Positions 1 through 7,538 of a stretch of 28,235 nt of DNA are shown here, piece by piece. A model generated the notes under the pieces. The model saw only the letters and a program-made list of their open reading frames with translations, did no database searches and was not told the origin of the DNA. The stretch's first letter is position 1. Each line of letters opens with the position of its first letter. The stretch is from Microcystis sp. T1-4. GTDB taxonomy: Bacteria; Cyanobacteriota; Cyanobacteriia; Cyanobacteriales; Microcystaceae. The stretch lies in assembly GCF_000297435.1 (NCBI RefSeq), contig NZ_CAIP01000391.1, forward strand, positions 1-28,235, in the 5' to 3' direction. The translations under genes were made by a program, and so were the position numbers.

Positions 1-286
1 ATAAGTAAAATACTCTGGTTTTTGGCTATTATATTAAATTTTAACTCAATTGTATATCTTTTGGTATTAACCAGTTTGTGCCTCAAGTCTTTTCCTGTAT
101 TAATTTCAGCTATTTTTGAGCGTAGTTACTTTTATCGAATTTTATTTTAAGTTAATTATTTGCATAACAATTACCGAAGAGCCCCTATTTTTTCATAATT
201 AGGGTTCTCAAGACCCCCCTAGCGGCCACCGAGAAAACCTTCACCAGCTAAGTATTTTTACTTAAGTCTCTGGAGGGGGACAGCTT
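1..286. other. AT-rich intergenic region with foldable segment
   Basis: No gene is recognised here. The first ~170 bases are AT-rich without clear coding signal. From 178 to 279 the sequence can fold on the plus strand. GAGCCCCTA near 178-187 faces TAGGGTTCTC near 200-209. A C-run at 214-219 faces the G-run at 275-279. A TAAGTA/TACTTA hairpin (249-254 with 259-264, loop TTTT) lies between them. The G-run is also the only Shine-Dalgarno-like sequence before the small ORF at 287. Confidence 0.4.
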
Positions 287-466
287 ATGTCTGGACTTCA
301 CCCATACATAAATACTATAAAATTAACAAAACCCTTACTGCATGGAGCTTCTAAGAAAAAATTGAAAAGAGACTACTGGGTACATTTTTTACTTGAAAAT
401 GGACGTTCGGCGATGCTCAGACGTTCGGCGATGCTCAGTCGAGCCGTCGGGCCGCTGTACCGTTGA
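287..466 (+). CDS. Possible 59-residue hypothetical ORF
   Basis: A small ORF starting MSGLHPYINTIKL is preceded by GGAGGGGG about 8 bases upstream of the ATG, which is the main reason to list it. The first ~38 residues are basic (GASKKKLKRDYW). The last third is encoded by a perfect tandem duplication of an 18-bp unit (403-420 and 421-438), giving the repeated residues RSAML. No family is recognised. The tandem repeat and the GTCGGGCCGC-type sequence after it resemble dispersed cyanobacterial repeats, so the 3' part may be repeat DNA read through by chance. It could equally be non-coding. An opposite-strand ORF over the same repeats looks less credible because it lacks a ribosome site. Confidence 0.25.
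   Translation: MSGLHPYINTIKLTKPLLHGASKKKLKRDYWVHFLLENGRSAMLRRSAMLSRAVGPLYR
403..438. repeat. Tandem 18-bp direct repeat (2 copies)
   Basis: ACGTTCGGCGATGCTCAG occurs twice back to back with no mismatch and is followed by TCGAGCCGTCGGGCC. Read on the minus strand it encodes the repeating peptide LSIAER. This type of short GC-rich repeat is scattered through cyanobacterial genomes. Confidence 0.8.
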
Positions 467-880
467 CTGTAGCTGGAGTAGAGCGATTCCGTAGAGTTGG
501 CTGTATAGTGATCGCTAACCTGATCTTGACAGATAGTGTCATTAATCTCTAGAGTAAGGGATTCCCTCTGTAGCCATGTTTTTGCTGGTTTTCTGCCCCG
601 AAACAAGCTATAATGGTCTAAAGGTCAAATTTGAAAATTTTTGCCTCAAACCCTATCTGGGTAAGAACTTCAGGATTTTGTGTCCAGTAGTTCTTTAGTA
701 TTGCATTGCTTTAACTCAGGCTCTGTAAGACTTTTAGCCATAGCTAGTATGTTTATACGGGGTAAGTCGAGATATACTGTCTAATGAAGAATCCCAATTG
801 CTGCCATATATCTTAGCTTCACTCAAGGCACAGTAGAATAAAAACAATCCACAATTCTGTCTTCAAATCGATATCATGCC
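467..880. other. Intergenic region, no gene seen
   Basis: Both strands were read; stops are frequent in all frames and no known protein, RNA or strong hairpin is visible. The sequence becomes AT-rich towards the acyltransferase start. No clear ribosome site precedes that gene. Confidence 0.5.
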
Positions 881-1873
881 ATGGCACGAAACTATACAAT
901 TGACTATATTCGATTAATCTACGCCTTCGGCGTAATCCTGATTCACCTAGAACCATCCTCATTAAATGCAGAAAAGATGACAGCATACTTCGGGATAGGT
1001 GCCGTACCCTTTTTTCTGCTCACATCTCTTTACCTATTTCAGTCAAAAGCTGCTAGATTCGATAAAATTAATGTCTGGCGTATTTTAATTCCATATTTCT
1101 CTTGGAGCGCTATCTACCTTATATCTCGCACTGTGGAATCCCTGGCAACTCAGACGAGATTAGATTATGATTGGTTCGCAATTATATTCCTTGGAGGAGC
1201 AGCGGTTCAGCTTTATTTTCTCCCTCTACTTTTGTGTTTTTTAATAGTAGCGTCAGCAATTTACACTTTGTTTGTAGATCGAGATTGCAAAATTTCAGCT
1301 AAGTTTCTAGCTATTTTTTCTATTATATCATTAATTGTTGCTAGTAATTTTTTTAGAGGAACTAGTTATTTAGGTTTTAGTAATGACTTTTTTTCAAGGG
1401 CTTTATACTACACTTTTATTTCTCAGTCCGTACTGACTTTGCTACCGCATTTTATGCAAATGAGAAACAAGGTATTTGTTTTTAGTGTTATAAGTGCTTT
1501 TGCCTTAATTTTCTTGGGTGTTGAAAAGAAAGGGGTTTCTTCCCTTGCAGTCTCTAGCCTCCTTCTTCCAGTAGCTATTTTGATAGCTTGTTTAATGCGG
1601 CCAACTTACAAAGTATCTAAGATTACGAATAGTATTTTAAGTACAACTTATGGAATTTATATCTGTCATCATTTATTTATTGAGATTATTGAGTTCGCTT
1701 TTAATAAATTATCTTTAAATTACTCGCCATACTCAATATCTTCAAAATTGATAATTGCTTTTGCTGTCATTATTCTTTCGATTCTTTTTGTTTTATTGAT
1801 TCGCAGATGGGCAATTTTGGCATTTTTACTTCTTGGTGAAGCAAAGTCAAATAAAACTGGGCAGTCTACCTAA
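881..1873 (+). CDS. Acyltransferase family 3 membrane protein
   Basis: A 330-residue polytopic membrane protein of the acyltransferase-3 (OafA/YrhL-like) family, whose members move acetyl or other acyl groups onto surface polysaccharides, lipids or peptides. The N-terminus is typical: YTIDYIRLIYAFGVILIHLE (residues 5-24), with the family's early D-x-x-R and a membrane His at 22, followed by about nine to ten hydrophobic segments. The late segment TTYGIYICHHLFIEII (near residue 255) matches the usual YGIYLxH motif. Length fits the shorter members. The ATG at 881 lacks an obvious ribosome site, but an upstream ATG at 875 is out of frame. It stands alone between non-coding DNA and the NLR relic, and its last codons overlap the relic's stop on the other strand. 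Higher AT content than the core genes suggests accessory origin. The substrate cannot be told. Confidence 0.8.
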   Translation: MARNYTIDYIRLIYAFGVILIHLEPSSLNAEKMTAYFGIGAVPFFLLTSLYLFQSKAARFDKINVWRILIPYFSWSAIYLISRTVESLATQTRLDYDWFAIIFLGGAAVQLYFLPLLLCFLIVASAIYTLFVDRDCKISAKFLAIFSIISLIVASNFFRGTSYLGFSNDFFSRALYYTFISQSVLTLLPHFMQMRNKVFVFSVISAFALIFLGVEKKGVSSLAVSSLLLPVAILIACLMRPTYKVSKITNSILSTTYGIYICHHLFIEIIEFAFNKLSLNYSPYSISSKLIIAFAVIILSILFVLLIRRWAILAFLLLGEAKSNKTGQST

Positions 1874-2009
1874 CAAATCTAGGTATATTACTATTAGATA
1901 AATTGTGAGGATTGGGTTGAGGAGGCTCTTGGTTAGGCGGATAATTATAAATATTTTGCTTGTCAATATTGATATTGCCTTGAGCATAATTGACTATTTT
2001 TTGATCCAT
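1866..2009 (-). pseudogene. N-terminal relic of an NLR/STAND (NB-ARC-like) protein with tail motif
   Basis: A 47-codon minus-strand ORF starting MDQKIVNYAQGNINIDKQN, too short to be a whole protein. Its first 17 residues repeat the motif that ends the upstream gene at 2147: KIVNYAQGNINIDKQNI against KIVNFSQRDININEQNI, 11 of 17 identical. A proline/asparagine linker follows (YPPNQEPPQPN), then PHNLSNSNIPRFV and a stop. In NB-ARC/TPR STAND ATPases, a PHNLP...FVGRE sequence commonly leads into the nucleotide-binding domain. The break falls where FVGRE would be expected, as if the rest of the gene had been lost where it meets the acyltransferase end. Inference: the first residues of an NLR-like sensor whose ATPase and repeats are gone. 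A free-standing peptide is possible but less likely. Confidence 0.5.
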
Positions 2010-2073
2010 ATTGGTAACATAATGCTGTGAAAAAAATGTTTAATCATACAATATTAACACATCAAAAGGGGAA

Positions 2074-2140
2074 GGGCGAACGCAGTTCGCCCCTACAATG
2101 GCATTTTTTTCGGTTCCGTCGGGGTGCATTGCACGCACCC
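2074..2140. repeat. Two adjacent palindromic dispersed-repeat hairpins
   Basis: GGGCGAAC-GCA-GTTCGCCC (2074-2092) is a perfect 8-bp hairpin. GGGTGCATTGCACGCACCC (2122-2140) is a second one, with GGGTGC/GCACCC arms. Such short GC-rich palindromes in AT-rich surroundings are the common small dispersed repeats of cyanobacteria. The pair sits exactly between the effector-like gene and the NLR relic, so it may have inserted in their intergenic space. Confidence 0.75.
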
Positions 2141-2146
2141 AAGACA

Positions 2147-2722
2147 TTACATGGTGATATTTTGTTCATTAATATTAATGTCCCTTTGAGAAAAATTAAC
2201 AATTTTTTCAATGGTTTTGATATAGATTTTTTGTCCAGAGGATTGAGATTGCAAACCCTTAGCAATATTGTTAAGAATATCCTTTAAATTAGGTAAAGGT
2301 TCGGCTTCTACAATGTCAACCAACTCGGTTATAATTTGGCTTAATTCGGGACTGGTTTTAGCAACAGATTCAACCTCCAGAATTGCCTGTCCATAATCTA
2401 AAGGTTGTTCGGGTGCTTTTTCAATTGCGGTGACAGTATCTGGAGAAACTTGTTTCAGGGAAGTGAGAAATTTTTCTGTTTGTTGCCAAACTTTCTCTCC
2501 CACTTTTTCACCAGTTTTCTCTAACGCTTTAGTGGCAATAATCGAACCAACTGCGATCGCTGCTCCTGTAAGAGGGTCGATAGATAAAATCGGGGTGATG
2601 AGGGTTGAGTTTATTATATTATTGGGTTTTGATTTTTTCCCACAATATAGGGATTTTAGAGATTGCTTCAGTGGTAAATTCCTGTACTGCTAAAGTAAAC
2701 TTGTGGTTAAGGGAGCATTCAT
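2147..2722 (-). pseudogene. Bell-like helical effector candidate with C-terminal tail motif, broken N-terminus
   Basis: An open frame runs from 2689 to 2147, and the usable start at 2503 is only GTG. Upstream codons in the same frame still look coding: DPLTGAAIAVGSIIATKALE, a small-residue-rich amphipathic stretch. They are followed by EKTGEKVGEKVWQQTEKF and a helical acidic body (EQPLDYGQAILEVESVAK). The ATG at 2722 (MNAPLTT) runs into TAG at 2690-2692. A coding-looking continuation (FTLAVQEF...EAISKIPILWEKI, 2699-2622) lies in another frame and ends at TAA 2619-2621. This suggests two compensating indels and a dead or variant N-terminus. The protein ends in KIVNFSQRDININEQNITM, shared with the next ORF downstream. 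The layout resembles bacterial Bell-domain cell-death effectors that pair with NLRs through amyloid motifs. That assignment is inference from architecture. Confidence 0.5.
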
Positions 2723-2938
2723 GATTCAGTCCTCATTGTAGCTTTCATAATTTTATTCTGCCCTATTTTTCTTAATCAATCACAGTCCATGACACAATCA
2801 CAGCAATCACAGTCAAGACGGCATGGGAGAGGAAAGATCCGTGTTATTGTAAAAATGGGGATAGATGGGGGGTTTGGTCTTGCAAAATCGGCAAATAGGG
2901 ATAAAATCAAAACAAGTTAATTTTTTTCCTACCATATC

Positions 2939-3283
2939 ATGTTAACCCCATCGGATAGTAAATTATCTAAGCAGCAGCAGATTCTCTCGGCTGTTTCCGA
3001 AGAGGAACAGCTTAAACAGCAACGGATTCAGGAAGTGCTATTGTTAATAGATAGTTTATTCCAAAGAGAGGAAACGACTTTTAGAATTATCATCGACTGT
3101 CTTTACGATGTGGGTTCGTTAAATTTAATTAATAAAAAGTTTCATAGTCGTTACTTAAATTTTATTATGAAAGCGATCGCTCGTTTTTCTAAGCCTATGT
3201 TCAGAATTTATGCTCTCTATTGGGTGAAGAAAAATAGCCCGAAATTAATTACTAATTGGTTGGCTAGTAAGGTTAAATTCTAG
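2939..3283 (+). CDS. Conserved hypothetical protein (114 aa)
   Basis: A soluble-looking 114-residue protein. The first ~40 residues are charged and Gln-rich (SKQQQILSAVSEEEQLKQQR), suggesting a helix or short coiled coil. The middle, from IQEVLLLIDSLFQREET through IIIDCLYDVGSLNLINKKF, looks helical. The C-terminus is basic (RFSKPMFRIYALYWVKKN). I do not recognise a named family, though this kind of protein is common in cyanobacteria. A HIP1 octamer lies inside the gene near 3175. No strong ribosome site precedes the ATG. It stands alone. Codon use looks ordinary and the frame is intact, so it is probably real, but no function can be given. Confidence 0.6.
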   Translation: MLTPSDSKLSKQQQILSAVSEEEQLKQQRIQEVLLLIDSLFQREETTFRIIIDCLYDVGSLNLINKKFHSRYLNFIMKAIARFSKPMFRIYALYWVKKNSPKLITNWLASKVKF

Positions 3284-3572
3284 TCAAGTAAGTTAAGTGG
3301 TTCTAATTAAATTGAAGATTGATCCCCCCTTGATAAGCCTATCCATTAGTCACATCTTTCTTAACATAAAATTTGACAAAAAGAGAAAAGTGTGCATGAT
3401 GGCTCAAGGGGTTTCTATGGGGGACTAATTTGATGAGATAGTTTCCAAGTCTGGCTGATATCATGTCACCTTCGGAGTCCCAACCAAATAGTTTTAACAC
3501 CGGGTTCACCGTCGAAGCCTGAGAGGAGCCAAAGGGTCGCCTTTTCTGCCTAAAAACCCCCAAGAGAAGCAA
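3284..3572. other. Gene-free stretch, possible repeat debris
   Basis: No convincing gene. A minus-strand frame across 3339-3572 is open but resembles no protein family I know. GATCCCCCCTTGATAAGCC near 3321-3339 resembles one arm of the CCCCCCTT/AAGGGGGG repeat seen complete at 24903-24934. The stretch probably replaces the lost 3' end of the Uma2 gene at 3573. Confidence 0.4.
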
Positions 3573-4006
3573 TCATTGCAGTTCTAAACTTTCATGATCA
3601 AACCAGAAATAGTTAGGAGTCCGAAAAGTATTTTGGTAGAGAATTTTCTTTTTATTCCGGTCAATATTGGCCGTAGAATCGGAAAGAATCTCCACGATCA
3701 CATTGGGATATTTACCCTGTTCTCCCCAAACCACCCAACTTTTGCGGGGACGTTTTATCTGTATCTAAGAGGACAAAAAAATCAGGACTACAAAAAAAAA
3801 TCACGTTTTTTTAGTTGTTCTTCGTGATAGTAGATGGTAAGATTGCCCGAAGTATAGTAATTACTTCTTTCTTGCCATAACCTTTCTAAACAACCGATCA
3901 GAATTGTAATTTGTTGCAGATGTAGATCACTTTCCCAAGGCGGTTCATCACTCCATAAATCGGTGGGGGGACAGGTAACTTCCGGTAAAATGTCGAGAGT
4001 TGTCAT
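3573..4006 (-). pseudogene. Uma2-family (DUF820) endonuclease-like pseudogene
   Basis: The minus strand begins MTTLDILPEVTCPPTDLWSD and reads in frame to EEQLKKRDFFL, then stops within a run of nine Ts (plus-strand A-run 3792-3800). Shifting frame restores PDFFVLLDTDKTSP, another member motif. A second shift near the G-run at 3747-3750 restores RKSWVVWGEQGKYPNVIVE and ILSDSTANIDRNKKK. The frame then ends at FWFDHESLELQ and a stop, about 50-60 residues short. PNVIVEILSDST followed by D..K and a late FWF block is the Uma2 core, a PD-(D/E)XK-like nuclease fold. At least two frameshifts plus a lost 3' end make it inactive. An intact, clearly different member is at 16782. Sequencing error in the homopolymer could explain one shift but not both. 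Confidence 0.8.
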
Positions 4007-4113
4007 AGTTTTTCCCCGTTACACTAGCTTTATTTAATTATAACTGTTAAGCTGTTAAATATTTAAATTGCTTGTTGAGATGAGGCAAGAGGCAAAACTA
4101 CGGTCATAAAAAA

Positions 4114-5790
4114 CTAATTTTTGGCTGACTCACGAGTAAAACTGTAGATAATTTGGGTAGCTAATTGTGGTAATTGTGATAAATCTTCATCGGACATTTT
4201 TTGACGAGCGAGTTTCATTTGTAATCCTGTCATCGAATCGCCTCCGTCGGAAATTAAAAATTCTAGGCGTTCAATTTCCGACCAATCTTTAATGTCATTT
4301 AATATCTTTTCAATAACCAGAAGGTAGGGATGGGAAGGATTTTTATACCAATTACTGCTGACCCCCTGACGAATATCTAAACCTAAATGTACGATCAAAG
4401 GGGCGCGATCAAAAAGAGCATTGGCTACCGGTCGGGTTTCTTCTTGGAGAGATAATTGATTAGCGCGACTTAACTGCCGTAATTTCTCTAATTGATGATA
4501 TCTTTGGGAAATCGACGGCGGATTTTCCCCCCAACTAAGAGCGATGGTAACTAGATAGGTTTGTAAGAATAGATGTCCTAACTTTTCCGCTTTTGTGGCC
4601 AGATAATTGGAATTATAATCATTAGCCTCGATCAGCAAAGGTACTCGCTCGACTATTTCCAAACCATAGCCTTTTAATCCGGCAATTTTACGGGGATTAT
4701 TGGTAATTAAACGAATATTTCTCACCCCCAAATCGTTGAGCATTTGCGCTCCCATGCCGTAATCGCGCAAATCGGCGGGAAATCCTAATCTTTCGTTGGC
4801 TTCCACCGTATCTAGTCCCATATCCTGTAAAGAATAGGCTTTTAGCTTATTAATTAAGCCAATTCCCCGTCCTTCCTGTCGCAGGTAAACCACCACCCCC
4901 AACCCGTTGTTTTCGATCATTTTTAGGGCAGCTTGTAACTGTTGCCGACAATCGCAACGCAAGGATCCCAAAGCATCCCCGGTCAGACATTCTGAGTGCA
5001 TTCGTACCATTACAGGTTGATCACCAAAGAGAGCGGGATCCCCTTTCACAATAGCGATGTGTTCGGTTTGATCTAATAAATTTCGGTAAGCATAAAGCTG
5101 AAAAGTGCCGAATTGACTAGGAAAATCACAGACCGTTTCCCGATGGACAAAGCGATCATATTTTAAGCGATAACTGATCAGATCGGCAATGCTGATTAAC
5201 TTTAAATTATGTTGACGAGCGTATTCAAATAGTTGCGGTAAACGGGCCATGGAACCATCGGGATTTTGGATCTCACAGATAACTCCCGCTGGATACAACC
5301 CGGCTAATCGAGCTAGATCCACGGCTGCCTCCGTATGACCGGCGCGTTTTAAGACTCCACCGGCTTTAGCACGAATCGGGAAGACATGACCGGGACGGGT
5401 GAGATCGTCGGGACGAGTGACCGGATTAATAGCAACTTGCACGGTTTTCGCCCGATCTTCTGCCGAAATGCCAGTTTTAACCCCTAAATGGGGAGCGGCA
5501 TCGATGCTAACGGTAAAAGCGGTTTGATTGCTATCGGTGTTTTTTGTCACCATCAAAGGCAATTCGAGAGCATCAAGACGCTCTCCTGTCATTGCCAGAC
5601 AGATTAAACCGCGAGCTTGCACTGCCATGAAGTTAATCATATCGGGGGTGGCAAATTGGGCCGCACAGATTAGATCTCCTTCATTTTCGCGATTCTCATC
5701 ATCAACTACGACAATGGCACGTCCGGCTTTGATTTCCGCTAAGGCAGTATCGATAGAGTCAAAAGCGATCGAAGTGACAGTCACAGGCAT
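4114..5790 (-). CDS. ribBA: RibBA: 3,4-dihydroxy-2-butanone-4-phosphate synthase / GTP cyclohydrolase II
   Basis: A bifunctional riboflavin-pathway enzyme of 558 residues. The N-terminal half makes 3,4-dihydroxy-2-butanone 4-phosphate from ribulose 5-phosphate. The second domain opens GTP to the pyrimidine precursor. RibB signature: VVDDENRENEGDL (28-40) and RPGHVFPIRAKAGGVLKR (132-149). RibA signature: SECLTGDALGSLRCDC (266-281), whose Cys268, Cys279 and Cys281 bind zinc, then LRQEGRGIGL (303-312) and TNNPRKI (363-369). About 150 extra residues follow residue ~405, the long C-terminal extension typical of cyanobacterial RibBA. The ATG at 5790 begins MPVTVTSIAF. It lies downstream of cpcC on the same strand, separated by a stem-loop, so it probably has its own promoter in the 5791-5865 gap. 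No FMN riboswitch was seen there. Confidence 0.97.
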   Translation of the reverse strand: MPVTVTSIAFDSIDTALAEIKAGRAIVVVDDENRENEGDLICAAQFATPDMINFMAVQARGLICLAMTGERLDALELPLMVTKNTDSNQTAFTVSIDAAPHLGVKTGISAEDRAKTVQVAINPVTRPDDLTRPGHVFPIRAKAGGVLKRAGHTEAAVDLARLAGLYPAGVICEIQNPDGSMARLPQLFEYARQHNLKLISIADLISYRLKYDRFVHRETVCDFPSQFGTFQLYAYRNLLDQTEHIAIVKGDPALFGDQPVMVRMHSECLTGDALGSLRCDCRQQLQAALKMIENNGLGVVVYLRQEGRGIGLINKLKAYSLQDMGLDTVEANERLGFPADLRDYGMGAQMLNDLGVRNIRLITNNPRKIAGLKGYGLEIVERVPLLIEANDYNSNYLATKAEKLGHLFLQTYLVTIALSWGENPPSISQRYHQLEKLRQLSRANQLSLQEETRPVANALFDRAPLIVHLGLDIRQGVSSNWYKNPSHPYLLVIEKILNDIKDWSEIERLEFLISDGGDSMTGLQMKLARQKMSDEDLSQLPQLATQIIYSFTRESAKN

Positions 5791-5865
5791 TAAAACGAGG
5801 GAATTACTCTTATTCTACAGGTTTGCTCGATCTGCTGAGGGTCAATTTCTGCCAGTTCCCTAGAA

Positions 5866-5907
5866 AGAAGTCTCCCGGTGAACCTGACGGCTGCCCGGGA
5901 GACTTTT
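5866..5907 (-). terminator. Stem-loop after cpcC, likely end of the cpc operon
   Basis: AAGTCTCCCGG (5868-5878) pairs perfectly with CCGGGAGACTT (5895-5905), an 11-bp GC-rich stem with a 16-base loop. It is 20 bases past the cpcC stop. On the minus strand it is followed by TTCTTTC, a modest U-tract. It probably terminates or stabilises cpc transcripts and separates them from ribBA. Confidence 0.75.
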
Positions 5908-5927
5908 AGCTATCTTAAGCTAGAAAA

Positions 5928-6806
5928 TTAGTTCAAACTAGCGGGGGTGATGCTGGCAACTTTGCCACCGAGACGGTTGATCTGTTGCAGGGTGTTATTT
6001 AACTGTTCAAAGGGGACGATAACCGCTTTGCTACTGCGACGGACACTGGGATAACCCGGTTTGCTAATAGCGGCAATTTCCACGCGATAGAGCTTACCCA
6101 CATCACCATAGGCCACACTACCACCAAGAGCTTTACTCGGGGTGTTGCGTTGAGCAGAGGGACGATAGGCCCAACCATCGCTGCCACCGGAGGGACCGAC
6201 CACTGCCGAAGCACCGTTTTGAGCTAATTCCACCGCTAAACGGGAGGTTTTGCCGGCAATCTGAGAGCGATCGCTGTTGGCATAACCGCGATAGAGTTGG
6301 AACATCCGGGTAAATCCCACGGTTTTTTGACCGGGTTGGGTGGCGAAACCGCGATAGTAGGGAACGATGCTATCGCCGAAGTTTTCGGTATATTCGGCGG
6401 AATCGATATAGGAGTCGATATCGGCCTCGAATCCTTGGTTTTCGTAAAGATCGAGGTGATAGATCACTTCCGACTCATCGTAGGGAGCGCGACCTAAAAG
6501 ATGTTTGATATTAAGTTCGATGACCCGGGTTTGGAAGTTACCGTAGAAGAATTTGTTCTTATACAGTTCCGATTTGGCCACGGCGCGGACGAATTCCCGC
6601 ACGGTGATCGAACCGTTGCAGAGTAAGGATTCGGCACTGGTAAGGCGCTCGGAACGCATGATATAGTCATTGCCTAGCACCTGACGATAGACAGCGCGAA
6701 TAACTGCCTGTGCGTCATCACGGGACCAATCGGGACGTAATTCCACGGGAGCAACCTCGCTAAAAGCGGTTGTCCCTAAACGGGAAGCTGAGGTAGTAAT
6801 TGCCAC
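5928..6806 (-). CDS. cpcC: CpcC: phycobilisome rod linker polypeptide
   Basis: A 292-residue rod linker that sits inside stacked phycocyanin hexamers and tunes energy flow towards the phycobilisome core. Residues ~20-150 form the PBS-linker domain, with VYRQVLGNDYIMRSERLTSA and LGRAPYDESEVIYHLDLYE. Residues ~237-289 are the CpcD-like domain (GKLYRVEIAAI, ...PFEQLNNTLQQINRLGGKV). The start is GTG at 6804-6806, chosen because AGGAG lies seven bases upstream and MAITTSASRL is the normal linker N-terminus. It is third in cpcB-cpcA-cpcC, 177 bases after cpcA with a strong stem-loop between. No second rod linker and no cpcD follows here; the next gene is ribBA. Confidence 0.95.
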   Translation of the reverse strand: MAITTSASRLGTTAFSEVAPVELRPDWSRDDAQAVIRAVYRQVLGNDYIMRSERLTSAESLLCNGSITVREFVRAVAKSELYKNKFFYGNFQTRVIELNIKHLLGRAPYDESEVIYHLDLYENQGFEADIDSYIDSAEYTENFGDSIVPYYRGFATQPGQKTVGFTRMFQLYRGYANSDRSQIAGKTSRLAVELAQNGASAVVGPSGGSDGWAYRPSAQRNTPSKALGGSVAYGDVGKLYRVEIAAISKPGYPSVRRSSKAVIVPFEQLNNTLQQINRLGGKVASITPASLN

Positions 6807-6903
6807 TAAAGTTCTCCTACAAAAAAATGATCGTTTTCTAACCGCTCAAAACTAGGTGAGGATCAGTTCGATTACCTGGCCGTCTTGACGATGGATATAA
6901 CAA

Positions 6904-6963
6904 GGTCTGGAAGAACAGGTGATTGCTAACCCTTTTGCTAACAACCTCCTGTCTTTCCAGACC
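6904..6963 (-). promoter_or_regulatory. cpcA-cpcC intergenic stem-loop
   Basis: GGTCTGGAAGAACAGG (6904-6919) pairs with CCTGTCTTTCCAGACC (6948-6963): 16 positions with two central mismatches and a ~28-base loop. It begins about 20 bases after the cpcA stop. Structures here are known in cyanobacterial cpc operons to make the abundant cpcBA mRNA end or be processed, so that linker mRNA is less abundant. The minus-strand side lacks a strong U-tract, so partial termination or RNA processing/stabilisation fits better than full termination. Confidence 0.75.
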
Positions 6964-6983
6964 AGCAGTTTTTTCGACTCGGA

Positions 6984-7472
6984 CTAGCTGAGAGCGTTGA
7001 TCGCGTAGTCGATATAGGAGTTGGCTTCTACCGCGGGGTCGCCACTTAAACCATGGTTGGCTTTGATGTATTTGAGAGCTTCGATGTACCAGCTAGGAGA
7101 CAGGTCGAAGGTGCGGTTGATTTCGTCGATACCAGCGATAAGGTACTCGTCCATCGGACCGGTTCCACCAGCAACTAAGCAGTAGGTCACCATGCGGAGG
7201 TAGTAACCGATGTCACGAGCGCATTTGTCTTTACCGCGTTGGTCTGCAGCAAAGTTAGCACCTTGCATTTGGGTGGTGTAGGGGTACTTGTTGTACACAG
7301 CTTGAGCAGCACCGGAGATCAAAGAACTAGCTTTTTCGGTTAAAGCTTTAGCGGCGGTGAGGCTGGCAGAAGCTTGACGAAAACGACCGAAAGCAACTTG
7401 GATTTCGGTGCTGCTTAAGAAACGGCCTTGAGAATCAGCGGCTGCTACGGCTTCGGTAAGGGGGGTTTTCAT
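6984..7472 (-). CDS. cpcA: CpcA: C-phycocyanin alpha subunit
   Basis: The 162-residue alpha chain of C-phycocyanin, the blue rod pigment protein on the thylakoid surface. It begins MKTPLTEAVAAADSQGRFLS and carries the single phycocyanobilin site Cys84 in RGKDKCARDIG. It is full length with no changes in the bilin pocket region (YYLRMVTYCLVAGG). GGGAG precedes the ATG by about 11 bases. It pairs with cpcB 66 bases upstream. That short spacer is the cpcBA intergenic marker used for typing Microcystis and other cyanobacteria. Confidence 0.98.
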   Translation of the reverse strand: MKTPLTEAVAAADSQGRFLSSTEIQVAFGRFRQASASLTAAKALTEKASSLISGAAQAVYNKYPYTTQMQGANFAADQRGKDKCARDIGYYLRMVTYCLVAGGTGPMDEYLIAGIDEINRTFDLSPSWYIEALKYIKANHGLSGDPAVEANSYIDYAINALS

Positions 7473-7538
7473 TGTTTGGTATCTCCCAATAATCTTGCAA
7501 TAAGTTTCCTACGGTTTAATTAAGACTAGCCCCAAGGA

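Noticed and set aside
373..606. 77-codon minus-strand ORF over the LSIAER repeats
   Set aside because: Composition comes from the 18-bp tandem repeat; no ribosome site or family resemblance.
2430..2693. Plus-strand ORF opposite the effector-like gene
   Set aside because: Shadow frame; the minus strand has the motif-bearing protein.
3339..3572. 77-codon minus-strand ORF before the Uma2 pseudogene
   Set aside because: No recognisable family, no convincing start and repeat-like edges; left as gene-free debris.
5528..5863. Plus-strand ORF opposite ribBA
   Set aside because: Shadow of the ribBA coding frame; no independent signals.
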